A stretch of 64,000 bases of DNA from Paenibacillus rhizovicinus (GCF_010365285.1 NZ_CP048286.1:1693001-1757000); one strand, 5' to 3'; shown: positions 52,253 to 60,899, counted from the first letter of the stretch. Numbers and translations: made by a program. Notes: generated by a model not told the origin, from the sequence alone.

Positions 52253-52297
52253 AACGGCAGCACGGCTCTTCTGCTTCGAGAGAGCCGTGCTGCCGTT
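52253..52297. terminator. Strong hairpin between convergent small genes
   Basis: AACGGCAGCACGGCTCT pairs perfectly with AGAGCCGTGCTGCCGTT around an 11-base loop. T-runs are short on both sides, so termination efficiency is uncertain despite the very stable stem. Confidence 0.7.
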
Positions 52298-52321
52298 GTC
52301 GTTAATGAGAAGTATGCGAGG

Positions 52322-52678
52322 TTAGCCGATGATTGCGAAGGTTTCAACGCGAGCCGGGATGAACCGGGTGCGGAACAATACGCCATTGGCATTAAATGTG
52401 CGAATCGTGTACGAGACGTTCGTCAGCGTTTGGATGCTGCCGAAACGAACGACGCCGAAGCGGTCGAAGGCAGCCGTAGCCACAACGCGATTGTTGCGGA
52501 CCAGCTGGGCGAAAAATCCTGTCGTGTCGAATGGAACGCCGTTATTTGCCACCCATACAACCGTCAGCCGGCTGAATATAGGACCCGATTGCTTGATCAA
52601 ATTCAACGGTACCGAACGTTTGATCACTCTGCCCGTACTCGACGCTTTTAAGCTTGGTTTTACGCGCGTAGATGCCAC
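52322..52678 (-). CDS. Hypothetical beta-rich protein, about 118 residues
   Basis: I do not recognise a characterised family. The protein is basic at the N terminus (STRVKPSLKASSTGRVIKRS) and then strongly strand-like (SRLTVVWVANNGVPFDTTGF, FFAQLVRNNRVVATAAFDRF, TLTNVSYTIRTFNANGVLFR), suggesting a small beta-sandwich. No signal peptide. A GTG at 52678 has AAAGGAG eight bases upstream, while the ATG at 52684 is only two bases from it, so I prefer the GTG. A surface or spore-associated role is possible but unsupported. It is bounded by the strong hairpin at 52253. Confidence 0.65.
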   Translation of the reverse strand: MASTRVKPSLKASSTGRVIKRSVPLNLIKQSGPIFSRLTVVWVANNGVPFDTTGFFAQLVRNNRVVATAAFDRFGVVRFGSIQTLTNVSYTIRTFNANGVLFRTRFIPARVETFAIIG

Positions 52679-52767
52679 TATCATCACTCCTTTAAGGTGA
52701 GTTGATTCAGCATATGCGAGAAGCATCTCCGCGGCGTGGACAATCCCATCAGTCGATTGGCCTAAAG

Positions 52768-54906
52768 TTAGGGTGCTAAAGCCGTTTTGGGCTCTGGGCC
52801 TGACGGCCGGGCGGCAAGAATTCGGCACTGTTCCGCAGCGGACCTGGCTTGTGCCGTGATTTCAAACCGCCGCCCGTTAGCCGTATAGCGGCCGTCGAGC
52901 GCCTCATACGCCGCGAAAAAGGCATCGGCTTCATCGGCCGCAAGCTTGGCCTCTTCCCCGCGGGACGCGGCTCGCAAGCTTTGCGCGAGCCGGGCCATCG
53001 TCACGACCGCTTCCGTCTGCTTCGCACGGTCGAAGCGGTCACGATCCAGCGCGCGGCGCATCCAGCCCGCAGCGCCGCGAACATCCTCGCGCGCGGCGGA
53101 TTCCCGGCCGAGCGCCCACAACAGCGGCACGGACTGCGGCTCATAGCGCAGTCCGGCCGCAAGCAGCGCCGCCCGGTCCGGCGGCGGCGCAAGAGCGGCC
53201 AGCTCGATGCGAATCCGCGTCCAATACGGATTCGCATCGAGCGCCGCGCGGAGCGCGGCTGCACGTGCCGCGCCGGAGACGGCCGCAGCCGTCTCGCGGT
53301 GCCGCACCGCGGCATCGAGCCGCCAGCCGAGCACGGCGGCTGCGGCGAAACAAACGGCAGCCGCGGACAGCATCGCGGCCCGCCACATCACTTTTCCCCC
53401 GCCGATCCCTCCCAAACTCCCGTCACCTGCCTCAACTCTCCCCCCACCAAACAAACTTCCCTCAATAGCCTCTCCCCGCACCTCCGCACCGCTCGAATAA
53501 TAAACCAGCCAGCCCAACATCAACAGCCACGCATAACCGAAGGACAAATCGAAATCGATCATTGCATGCAGCAGCAGCACGGCGATCGGCAGCAATCCTG
53601 CCCTGTCGCGCTTCCATAGAGGCAGCAGGACCGCCCCGGCCAGGAAAACGCCCGCGAACAGCCCGATTAGCCCAAGATCGAGCGCCAGCTCCAGCAATCC
53701 GCTATGAACTTCATTGCCGACGTACGGCTGCGACTGGACGCCCGTGAATAGGCTCCGCCAAGTATCGCCGCCCCTGCCGAGCAGCGGCGCCTCCCGAATC
53801 AGTTTCCAAGCATCGCGGTAGAACAAGCCTCTTGCCGCGGCAGTTGCATAGGGATTACCCGCTCCTCCCAGACGGCCAAGAATCGCCGAAGGCAGCAGCT
53901 GCAGCATCCCAATGACGGCGATGATCCATCCCGCCAAGGCCAAGCCCGGAAGGAGCCGAACGCGGCAGCGCCCGATCCAAACCCGCAAACACAGAAATCC
54001 GACGGGAGCAGCGCAGCAGATCGCCAACAGGAGCAGTGTCTCCGTAAGCGTTGCTCCGCCGCCGGTGCCGTTAGCCTCCCCCCGCAAACCGGCATGAACC
54101 ACTGCCCGGCAAGCGGCGCTGCCGCACGCGAGCGTCCAGCCGCTGTAGAGCAGCCAGGCGAGGCGCTCTTTGCCGTGCAATAGAACAACGCCCGCGAGCC
54201 ATGCCGCAGCCGCGGCAGCCCAAGCCCCTCTTGACTCCGTCAACAGCGTAACCAACAGGCAAGGAACGACTCCGGCCGACGCAAGCGCAAACCCGATCCT
54301 TGTACGGGCGCGCAGCAGCAGCAGCCAGTACCAGAGAAGGTAGGCGGCAGCAACCGCACCCAGGAAATTCGGATATTGCACGAAGCCCGCCAGCCGCGCG
54401 CCTACGGCGGACAACCGCGCATCTCCGGTCGTCATTACGATGGACGGAAACGACAACGCCCCCATCCACCCCGCCAATGCGCAGCCGATGACGGCAATTC
54501 CCGATGCCTGCATGGCGGCGGACAACCAAATCCGTTTCGCGGGCGATCCGAAGCCCGCATATAGAAATACCGTAAAGCCCGCATACGTACTATAGCGAAG
54601 CGCCTGCTGCAAGCTGCCTAACGCGGATGCCGGATGACGCAGCAACGCGGCGCTATATAACAATGCGGCCATAAGCAAGCCCAGTACAAGAAAGATAGGA
54701 CGCCGATCCATGATCCCGCCCAGCCCCGTCCGCGTACGCCTCCATTGCCGCATGCCAATAGAGCCCATCGCCATCAGCGCGGACAGACAGACCAGCCACT
54801 CCCGTCTATAGAAGGCCTCGTCGAAAAACAGGCCGTAACGAAAAGCCGCCCCCGTCAGCGCCATCGCCGTCAACAGCGAGACCAAAGCCATCCACCATTT
54901 GCTCAC
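52768..54906 (-). CDS. O-antigen ligase/polymerase-like membrane protein with TPR-like tail
   Basis: A 712-residue protein. About twelve hydrophobic segments fill residues 5-450; the Wzy_C/O-antigen-ligase region is around 370-420 (GRGGDTWRSLF and YVGNEVHSGLLELALDLGLIG). TM helices near 505-525 are followed by an Ala/Arg-rich soluble tail (about 530-712) with TPR-like helices (LLWALGRESAAREDVRGAAG). The C-terminal third is very GC- and Ala-rich compared with neighbours. The start is uncertain: GTG at 54906 (EVSKWW, weak AGGG site) is preferred over a GTG eight codons upstream. It likely polymerises or ligates a surface polysaccharide or teichuronic-type polymer, but no glycosyltransferases lie nearby. 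Confidence 0.83.
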   Translation of the reverse strand: MSKWWMALVSLLTAMALTGAAFRYGLFFDEAFYRREWLVCLSALMAMGSIGMRQWRRTRTGLGGIMDRRPIFLVLGLLMAALLYSAALLRHPASALGSLQQALRYSTYAGFTVFLYAGFGSPAKRIWLSAAMQASGIAVIGCALAGWMGALSFPSIVMTTGDARLSAVGARLAGFVQYPNFLGAVAAAYLLWYWLLLLRARTRIGFALASAGVVPCLLVTLLTESRGAWAAAAAAWLAGVVLLHGKERLAWLLYSGWTLACGSAACRAVVHAGLRGEANGTGGGATLTETLLLLAICCAAPVGFLCLRVWIGRCRVRLLPGLALAGWIIAVIGMLQLLPSAILGRLGGAGNPYATAAARGLFYRDAWKLIREAPLLGRGGDTWRSLFTGVQSQPYVGNEVHSGLLELALDLGLIGLFAGVFLAGAVLLPLWKRDRAGLLPIAVLLLHAMIDFDLSFGYAWLLMLGWLVYYSSGAEVRGEAIEGSLFGGGRVEAGDGSLGGIGGGKVMWRAAMLSAAAVCFAAAAVLGWRLDAAVRHRETAAAVSGAARAAALRAALDANPYWTRIRIELAALAPPPDRAALLAAGLRYEPQSVPLLWALGRESAAREDVRGAAGWMRRALDRDRFDRAKQTEAVVTMARLAQSLRAASRGEEAKLAADEADAFFAAYEALDGRYTANGRRFEITAQARSAAEQCRILAARPSGPEPKTALAP

Positions 54907-55048
54907 TTCGAAACCATCCCTCGGCTGCACGTCTACGTTCGTCTACGTTCAAGAAGAAACGCTGCCTCCACCCAAGCGACGAGGCAAGTTTCTTCCCTTA
55001 GCAATATAAGCTGGTATAGCGAAAACTTATACATGCTTGCCCAATATA

Positions 55049-55094
55049 AATAAGGAAGACGCCGCCGGCGTACCGGCAAGACGTCTTCCTTATT
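55049..55094 (-). terminator. Terminator after the PilZ gene
   Basis: AATAAGGAAGACG pairs with CGTCTTCCTTATT around a GC-rich loop that can itself fold (GCCGG/CCGGC). It lies about 46 bases after the PilZ stop. Confidence 0.8.
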
Positions 55095-55139
55095 CCTAGG
55101 TTTCATGCTAAGTTGATCCTATTTTCGAAACTGTCGATC

Positions 55140-55856
55140 CTATTGTCGGCTCTTCTTATCCTGCTTCAAATGGAAATAGGCGCCAACCTGCTTATGGATG
55201 AGAAATGCCCGCAAAGCCCTGTGCTGCAGCTCGTTCAGCTCCAGGAACCGAGCCCCGTACGTCGTCCATTCGGAGCTTTCATCCTTGCGGATGATCTCCA
55301 CCTGGCATTCGAACGGAGCCTCCAGCTTCAAGGATGCGTCCACGATTTCGCCGCTGCTCAGTTTCGGACCGGCCGGCAGCTGGAACGCGACACCCGTGTC
55401 GCTGATGTTGCGCGTGACCAATTCGAACGTCTCTTCCACTTCCACAAGCGTAGGTTCATTCTGAACCATTAATGTCCTGGATTGTTTATGCTTCAACGTC
55501 CCCTGGACGACAGCGTCCACGCGCGGCGATTCGCGTCTTTCATCCAAGCCGGCGAATGATCGCTCCGGAAACAGGACGGCCAGCGCACCGCTTGCCTTCG
55601 CAATAACCGATGAACGCAGGCGATGAGTGCCAACAGGCGAATAGATGGTCAGGCTGACCGGGTCGCCCAGATCGAACTGCTTAAATTCGGTCAGCTCGAT
55701 CTCCATCATATCTCCTTCCGCATGGGTCAATACGCCGGTTGAAACATAGCCGTCTTTCTCAATGACCGTTCGGCTGTGCAGCAACGCCTTGATCGAGAAC
55801 TTCGGCTTGTCGCTGCCGTAGACGTCCTGGTTTTTCGCTTTCGTACCTCCGGTCAA
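55140..55856 (-). CDS. PilZ-domain cyclic-di-GMP receptor (YcgR-like)
   Basis: A 238-residue cytosolic receptor. An N-terminal YcgR-like domain (about 20-105, GYVSTGVLTHAEGDMMEIEL) precedes the PilZ domain (about 106-225). Both ligand motifs are intact: R-x3-R (ERRESPRVDA, Arg108 and Arg112) and N-x-S-x2-G (RNISDTGVAF, Asn150 to Gly155). It should therefore bind cyclic-di-GMP and alter a partner such as the flagellar motor or a polysaccharide synthase. The start is a TTG with GGGGGAG five bases upstream. The 204-base leader holds a cyclic-di-GMP riboswitch and terminator, so both synthesis and activity of this receptor depend on the same messenger. It is last in the cyclic-di-GMP operon. Confidence 0.92.
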   Translation of the reverse strand: MTGGTKAKNQDVYGSDKPKFSIKALLHSRTVIEKDGYVSTGVLTHAEGDMMEIELTEFKQFDLGDPVSLTIYSPVGTHRLRSSVIAKASGALAVLFPERSFAGLDERRESPRVDAVVQGTLKHKQSRTLMVQNEPTLVEVEETFELVTRNISDTGVAFQLPAGPKLSSGEIVDASLKLEAPFECQVEIIRKDESSEWTTYGARFLELNELQHRALRAFLIHKQVGAYFHLKQDKKSRQ

Positions 55857-55876
55857 TTCGACTCCCCCTTATAATG

Positions 55877-55908
55877 AAAAAAAGCGCTTCCTATGCTTGG
55901 AGCCGCTT
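55877..55908 (-). terminator. Riboswitch expression-platform terminator
   Basis: AAGCG/CGCTT arms continued, after a 2x2 mismatch, by TCC/GGA around a seven-base loop, followed on the minus strand by seven T residues. It lies between the aptamer and the PilZ ribosome site. Confidence 0.75.
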
Positions 55909-55939
55909 CTAGAACCCGGGTATACACCAGGGGTACATT

Positions 55940-56028
55940 TCGGCAGCCAGGCTGTCAGTTATCCGTCTTCGACGGACCTTAGACCCTTTGACTTTGCGTC
56001 CTTGCCTTTCGGCAAGTTTGCTAGTATC
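55940..56028 (-). ncRNA. Cyclic-di-GMP-I (GEMM) riboswitch aptamer
   Basis: On the minus strand: AGCAAAC, a perfect P2 stem CTTGCC-GAAA-GGCAAG with GNRA tetraloop, the invariant GGACGCAAAG, then GTCA and a P3 arm containing GGGTCTAAGG (the CTAAG half of the tetraloop receptor), CCGTC-GAA-GACGG, GGATAAC, the closing TGAC, and finally AGCCTGGCTGCCG, the conserved 3' ligand strand. All landmarks are in the right order and spacing for the GEMM-I class. It is followed by an intrinsic terminator, so regulation is by transcription attenuation. No clear promoter separates it from the HD-GYP gene, whose stop is 33 bases upstream. Whether the messenger turns PilZ on or off cannot be decided by eye. Confidence 0.9.
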
Positions 56029-56060
56029 GATGTCTATGAAGTTGTTCGAGCTGACGCAGC

Positions 56061-57143
56061 TTACACTTCTTTGACAATCATCAGGCTTGGTTCGTCTTTG
56101 AGGTCGATTTGATAGCCGGTCGGCGGCGGCGTTCCGTCCGGCTCCCGGATGATGCGTACGGTCGGCCGGTGCACGGCAAGCGGATTATTCAGTGCGACAA
56201 CCGCGATTTGCCCGGTATTGAGCAGCACCGACGTCGCGACGGGATAGATCGAAATATGCTTGCAAAAGATTTTGATAACGTCTAAATCGAAATACGTATT
56301 CCCCGCCGCGAACAGAAATTCGATCGCTTCCGATGGCGTAAACCGTTTCCGGTGCGGCCTTGTCGAGGTCAACGCGTCATATACGTCCGCGATCCCGACG
56401 ATCTGCGCGTATTCGTGAATCTCGTCCCGCTTCAGCTTTCGCGGATAACCGGATCCGTCGTAGCGTTCGTGATGCTGCAGCGCGCAATGTGCCGACAAGA
56501 GCGATATATCATGCTGCGCCCGAATGATATTGAAGCCTTCTTCCGTATGCTTCTCCATCTGAGCCCGCTCGGCCGGCGTATAAACCCCGGTCTTCTTCAG
56601 CAGCTCCTTCGGTATTCTCGTCATGCCGACGTCGAACAGCAGCGCGCCCATGCCAAGCTCTTCCAGCTGATTTCGATTATATCCTTTGGCCAGCCCCATA
56701 ATTCCCGACAAAATCGCGACATTGAGCGAATGATTGAACAGGTAACTATCGGCGACATGCATATTCGTTAAACTGACCATCATTTCCTCGCGTCCAATGA
56801 GATCCGTTATGATTTCGCTGAACACTTTCCGGAAGGTTCTCCCGAGCTCAGGGGCGATCGTTCTTCCTTTGATCACCGGCTGATCCATTAGAGAGGTCAT
56901 CGTCTTGTAAATCACGTCCGACGCTCGATTCCGAGTGTCGTCCCTGATCGCCGAGGTCGGCTCCAATCCGTCCGTCATCGGATCTTCGATGAATAGGGTA
57001 TCGATGCCGAGCCCCATCAATCTGTCGATGAAACGCTGGTTGAGCTCCACGCCGGAGCCGAGCAAGGTGTTCCCATTTTCCTGCAAAATAGGGCGGGCAA
57101 GCTTATCCCCCGGATTAACGGAGTGAATGTTGGTTTTTCTCAT
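56061..57143 (-). CDS. HD-GYP domain protein with degenerate HD motif
   Basis: A 360-residue protein. An N-terminal DUF3391-like segment (1-100) is followed by an HD-GYP domain (about 125-290). HSLNVAIL (His138), EKHTEEG (His199), HHERYDGSGYP (His224/225, GYP 232-234) and IADVYDALTS (Asp253) are conserved, but the HD pair is Phe170-Asp171 in LLFDVGMTRIP where active enzymes have LLHDIGKIGIP. One metal ligand and the conserved Lys are thus missing; I checked the codons (TTC GAC GTC GGC ATG). The normal reaction is hydrolysis of cyclic-di-GMP to pGpG or GMP; here it may be weak, or the domain may bind only. It lies 33 bases after a GGDEF gene and before the riboswitch. Confidence 0.9.
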   Translation of the reverse strand: MRKTNIHSVNPGDKLARPILQENGNTLLGSGVELNQRFIDRLMGLGIDTLFIEDPMTDGLEPTSAIRDDTRNRASDVIYKTMTSLMDQPVIKGRTIAPELGRTFRKVFSEIITDLIGREEMMVSLTNMHVADSYLFNHSLNVAILSGIMGLAKGYNRNQLEELGMGALLFDVGMTRIPKELLKKTGVYTPAERAQMEKHTEEGFNIIRAQHDISLLSAHCALQHHERYDGSGYPRKLKRDEIHEYAQIVGIADVYDALTSTRPHRKRFTPSEAIEFLFAAGNTYFDLDVIKIFCKHISIYPVATSVLLNTGQIAVVALNNPLAVHRPTVRIIREPDGTPPPTGYQIDLKDEPSLMIVKEV

Positions 57144-57176
57144 AGGTGATTCCCGCCTTTATCGCGTGCTAATCGT

Positions 57177-57866
57177 TTATGCCTGCAGCGCTGCCGGTTC
57201 GGTTTCTTGTGATTTGCATACATATTTGTCACCATACATTTTCTTATCGGCTGTATTCATCAGCTGGCTCAAATCTTTCCCTTGTTCCGGGAAAACGGCA
57301 TGGCCGACCGCAACCGATAATCGAAGTCCGACTCGTCTGGAAACCACGAGCAGCTGTTCTTGAATTCGTTTGATCACCCGATCAATTGCCTTGTCGTCCG
57401 AATACGGACAAATCATGATGAACTCGTCTCCGCCCCATCTACCTACGAACTCGCCCCGATCGGAGCAGCTTTGAAGTGTCTCCGCAATCAGCTTAAGCGC
57501 CATATCGCCCTGCTGATGGCCTAGTCGATCGTTGACTTCCTTGAAATCGTTGACATCCAGCATAATAACCGTCATCCGCTTGCGTTTGCGGCTCGCCTGC
57601 CGAAGCAGCTTCTTGAAGGTCGTATCGATGAATCTCCGGTTGTAGGCGCCAGTCAAGCTGTCGATCGTCGCTTCCAGCCTCAGCCGATCGTAACTCCGGC
57701 CGAACATCCAAGCGGTCGGAAGCGCTGCGGCCGCCAGAACGGCTAACCCAAGCTGAACGGAAACAAGCATATGTCCTTGGCTCGATGACAGGTAACATAA
57801 ACCCGCTGATACCGCCGTCATTCCTAATGACACGGCAGCAGCAATCCATCGTCCATGATTCGACAT
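57177..57866 (-). CDS. Membrane-anchored GGDEF diguanylate cyclase, short form
   Basis: A 229-residue cyclase that makes cyclic-di-GMP from two GTP. Two N-terminal hydrophobic segments (about 8-28 and 33-55) anchor it; the GGDEF domain follows (about 65-210: DSLTGAYNRRF, MLDVNDFKEVNDRLGHQQGD, GRWGGDEFIMICP). The active-site GGDEF is intact. The inhibitory RxxD site five residues before GGDEF is absent (RGEF), so product inhibition through that site is unlikely. A ribosome site GGGGG precedes the ATG. It starts 20 bases after the stop of the longer GGDEF gene and clearly shares its transcript. Confidence 0.92.
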   Translation of the reverse strand: MSNHGRWIAAAVSLGMTAVSAGLCYLSSSQGHMLVSVQLGLAVLAAAALPTAWMFGRSYDRLRLEATIDSLTGAYNRRFIDTTFKKLLRQASRKRKRMTVIMLDVNDFKEVNDRLGHQQGDMALKLIAETLQSCSDRGEFVGRWGGDEFIMICPYSDDKAIDRVIKRIQEQLLVVSRRVGLRLSVAVGHAVFPEQGKDLSQLMNTADKKMYGDKYVCKSQETEPAALQA

Positions 57867-57886
57867 ATCGCTGTTCCCCCTTCGGC

Positions 57887-59554
57887 TTAATAGTTAACGA
57901 CTCGGTTGCGCCCATTGTCTTTGGCTCTGTAGAGAGCCGAATCGATGTTGTAAAACAATTCTTCCAAATAGCTCTTCACATCGTCGATCTGCAAGTCGGT
58001 TTGTCGCTCGACCACATGAGTCCCCATGCTGATCGTCACTGAAATCGGAGCCCTGCCGCGTCCCGTCGGCATGACGTTGGATTCCACGACCTCGCGAATG
58101 CGCTGTGCCAGCCGCTCAGCCTGCTCTTGATCCGTGTGAGGCAAGTAGACGGCAAACTCCTCGCCGCCGTAACGCGCCAAGATATCCGTACGCCGCAATG
58201 CTCCCTTGACCGCTTCAGCCGTACGCCGGATCACCTCGTCGCCGACGACATGTCCATAGGTATCATTGACAAGCTTGAACATGTCGATGTCGAACAAGAA
58301 GACGGCGAACGGAATTTTGTAGCGCAGGTTCGTCAGCACTTCGTGCTCCAGCTGCTGCATAAGAAACCTGCGGTTGAAGCAGCCTGTCAAGCTGTCCGTG
58401 ATCGCCATCTGCTCCAGCTTCCGGTTGGCTTGAAACAGCTCGTCCTGCATATAGATCAGAGCGCGATTCCGCTCTTGCAGCGACGTGTTCTGTTCCTGAG
58501 ATTTCAGGACATGGGATTTCAGCTCCGTAATGTCTTGAAGGGTAATGACTTTGCCCAGCAATTTGCTTCCGATAATTATTGGCGCTGCATGCAAGGACCA
58601 ATATTGCTTCGGATCATGCTTGATGACGAGCTCCGTATGCGCCCGTTCGCCGGACTGCGAGCGGTACAACCGCATGAATGCCTCTTCGGTACTTGGGTCC
58701 AACAGATGAGCAGCAAGAAGCGCTTCCATTTCGAGCCTCTTGCCAAGGACGATATTAAGCTTGGGACATACGTTGCGGTTGATCTCAATAACGAATTCTT
58801 GCTCATCCAGGACGATGATGCCGACCGACAGCGTATCCACGACGTCCTGCTGCGCGATCTTCACAAGATCAAACGAACGATGCTTCTGCAGCGAGTACAG
58901 GAAGAAGATGTCCGAAGCTAATATGCCTAACGATGTGATACCAGGAATAACTGGCAGCCAAGGATCCAGCAAGACGTTCACCAACAGATCGAGCAGCGGA
59001 AGCGCAACCATTACGACGAGTCCGAGCAGCGCATTCTTCAAACGCGCACGTTCGGCTTGCTCCGTCTGGATACGCGCCTTATGCCAAAGCAATCGGGCCG
59101 AATATTGAAAGTAAGCAACGAGCAATAGAGACATGCACCAGAAAACCGGGCCGTATTCCCGTTCTCCATAGTCGCCATTAACGGGGGCGACGAACAGGTT
59201 CGCGGGATTCCAGATCATTGCGACAGACAGAAGCAGCGACGGTGCTAGAAATGACAGCACAACGTTTCGACTAGGCTTATAGTAGGCCCCGTGCGCAAGA
59301 TACTTCGTAAAGAGCAGCCAGCCGAAGCCAAGCATCGATAAACCGACAAAGGATAGAGTGATATAGATGATCTGAAGGTGTGGACGATCTGTCGTGTGGA
59401 CGCCGACCTGGCCGATGGGCCAAATCATCATGAAGAAGTGGAAGAGCAGATAAACCTTGTATTGCGCAGTGATGACGTTCTTGGCGAACACATAGATGAA
59501 GATGGAAAACAAACCAATGAGCAAGCCTAAATCCATGCCTATCTTAAGTCCCAT
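57887..59554 (-). CDS. Seven-TM, PAS and GGDEF diguanylate cyclase
   Basis: A 555-residue membrane cyclase. Residues about 5-215 contain seven hydrophobic helices of the histidine-kinase N-terminal 7TM sensor type. A PAS domain follows (about 225-340, SVGIIVLDEQEFVIEINRNV), then a coiled coil (SQEQNTSLQERNRALIYMQD) and a GGDEF domain (about 395-550: DSLTGCFNRRFL, FDIDMFKLVNDTYGHVVGDE, ARYGGEEFAVYLP). The catalytic GGEEF is intact and RRTD lies five residues before it, so the inhibitory I-site is present. The start is uncertain among 59572, 59554 and 59536. It is first in the cyclic-di-GMP operon. Its ligand is unknown. Confidence 0.92.
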   Translation of the reverse strand: MGLKIGMDLGLLIGLFSIFIYVFAKNVITAQYKVYLLFHFFMMIWPIGQVGVHTTDRPHLQIIYITLSFVGLSMLGFGWLLFTKYLAHGAYYKPSRNVVLSFLAPSLLLSVAMIWNPANLFVAPVNGDYGEREYGPVFWCMSLLLVAYFQYSARLLWHKARIQTEQAERARLKNALLGLVVMVALPLLDLLVNVLLDPWLPVIPGITSLGILASDIFFLYSLQKHRSFDLVKIAQQDVVDTLSVGIIVLDEQEFVIEINRNVCPKLNIVLGKRLEMEALLAAHLLDPSTEEAFMRLYRSQSGERAHTELVIKHDPKQYWSLHAAPIIIGSKLLGKVITLQDITELKSHVLKSQEQNTSLQERNRALIYMQDELFQANRKLEQMAITDSLTGCFNRRFLMQQLEHEVLTNLRYKIPFAVFLFDIDMFKLVNDTYGHVVGDEVIRRTAEAVKGALRRTDILARYGGEEFAVYLPHTDQEQAERLAQRIREVVESNVMPTGRGRAPISVTISMGTHVVERQTDLQIDDVKSYLEELFYNIDSALYRAKDNGRNRVVNY

Positions 59555-59667
59555 GTACTCCACCCAAATCACTAGATAATTTTCTATGAAAAAAGACCTG
59601 GGACAATCTGCATATTCTCTTCCATTCTATCACACAGTTCAGATATTCGACAATAAGCGTTGTTACG

Positions 59668-60882
59668 TTATTTGACATCCCCGGCTGCGTTTTTGAGCCT
59701 GTCCTCAAGCGCGCGTTCCAAGTAAGGCTTCGCGCTGAGCATGTCCCTGAATGCCTCGTATTCCCGCCATTTCCGAAGGGCATCGCTGCCGCTTCCGGCT
59801 GTCCTGACCGCTCGGATGAGCATGTTCTTCGGCGTATGCTCCGGATCGATGAATTCCAGCATTTGCACGCGATAGCCCAAGACTTCCAGCAGCTGCGCGC
59901 GTATAGCGTCCGTTGCGAGCGCGGAGAAACGTTCCTTCAGCAGCCCGTGCGACAGCAGCGGCTTCATCGTATCGTTCGCGATCTGCTTGAACAGCTCATG
60001 CTGGCAGCAAGGGACGGATAAAATGACGGAAGCTCCCCATTCGACCGCCTTCACGAGCGCGGCGTCCGTTGCGGTATCGCAAGCATGCAGCGTGACGACC
60101 ATGTCGACTTCCGTCTGATCCTTGTAATCGGCGATATCCCCGACTTGGAAGCGAAGCCGGTCATAACCAAGCTTGTTCGCGAGCTCCGTGCAGAATGCGA
60201 TCACATCCGCCTTCAGGTCCAGGCCGACGACAGAAATCCGGCGTCCTTGCTGAACAGCGAGCAAGTGATAGAGCGCGAAGGTCAAGTACGACTTGCCGCA
60301 GCCGAAATCGACGATGGTAATCTCCCGGTCAGCCGGCAGGTAAGGCAGCACGTCCGTAACCATCTCGAGGAAACGGTTGATTTGACGGAACTTATCCTGC
60401 TTCTTCGCGATGACCTTGCCATCCTTCGTCATGATGCCAAGCTCCACCAGGAACGGCGCCGCTTCTCCCTCCTGCACGACCCGCTGTTTCTGCCGGTTAT
60501 GGGACAGCGTTTCGTTCTTCTCGGCAGCCGACGGCGAGGTCGGCTTGCTGAGCACCGCCGCCTTGCCTTTCTTGGAGAAAAGCACCTGCACGTCGGCTTC
60601 GTCCGTCCGGATCAACGCCTGCCGGTAGTGCTCGATGAGCCATTCCGCCATACGCTTCCCCGCTAGGTCTTGCGGGACGTTCTCGTGCGTCACTTTGTTA
60701 TCGATGTAATATTGAAACTGGTAGTGGAGCGACCCTCTCAGCTCCACCGGCCGAATGACAGTCTTGGCAGGGATACCGCCGTCCTTGCGGCGCAGCTGAC
60801 TGAACGTCGCTCCTCTCAGCCTGCCCTCCGCAACCCACTGCTCCATGTCGCGCTGCCATTGTTCTTTGCTTTCGCTTTCCAT
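59668..60882 (-). CDS. Class I SAM-dependent methyltransferase (Methyltransf_32/METTL25-like)
   Basis: A 404-residue protein. An N-terminal domain of about 150 residues is followed by a Rossmann-type methyltransferase domain: SAM motif ITIVDFGCGKSYLTFALYHL, acidic end of strand 2 (SVVGLDLKADVI), motif LHACDTATDAALVKAVEW and the conserved VPCCQHEL. These last two motifs are typical of the Methyltransf_32 group. The substrate, perhaps RNA or protein, is unknown. No membrane segment. It follows the DUF6483 gene by 17 bases; its AGGAG lies inside the end of that gene, 13 or more bases from the ATG, so the two are coupled. Confidence 0.87.
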   Translation of the reverse strand: MESESKEQWQRDMEQWVAEGRLRGATFSQLRRKDGGIPAKTVIRPVELRGSLHYQFQYYIDNKVTHENVPQDLAGKRMAEWLIEHYRQALIRTDEADVQVLFSKKGKAAVLSKPTSPSAAEKNETLSHNRQKQRVVQEGEAAPFLVELGIMTKDGKVIAKKQDKFRQINRFLEMVTDVLPYLPADREITIVDFGCGKSYLTFALYHLLAVQQGRRISVVGLDLKADVIAFCTELANKLGYDRLRFQVGDIADYKDQTEVDMVVTLHACDTATDAALVKAVEWGASVILSVPCCQHELFKQIANDTMKPLLSHGLLKERFSALATDAIRAQLLEVLGYRVQMLEFIDPEHTPKNMLIRAVRTAGSGSDALRKWREYEAFRDMLSAKPYLERALEDRLKNAAGDVK

Positions 60883-60899
60883 ATGCTTTCGTTCAGCTC

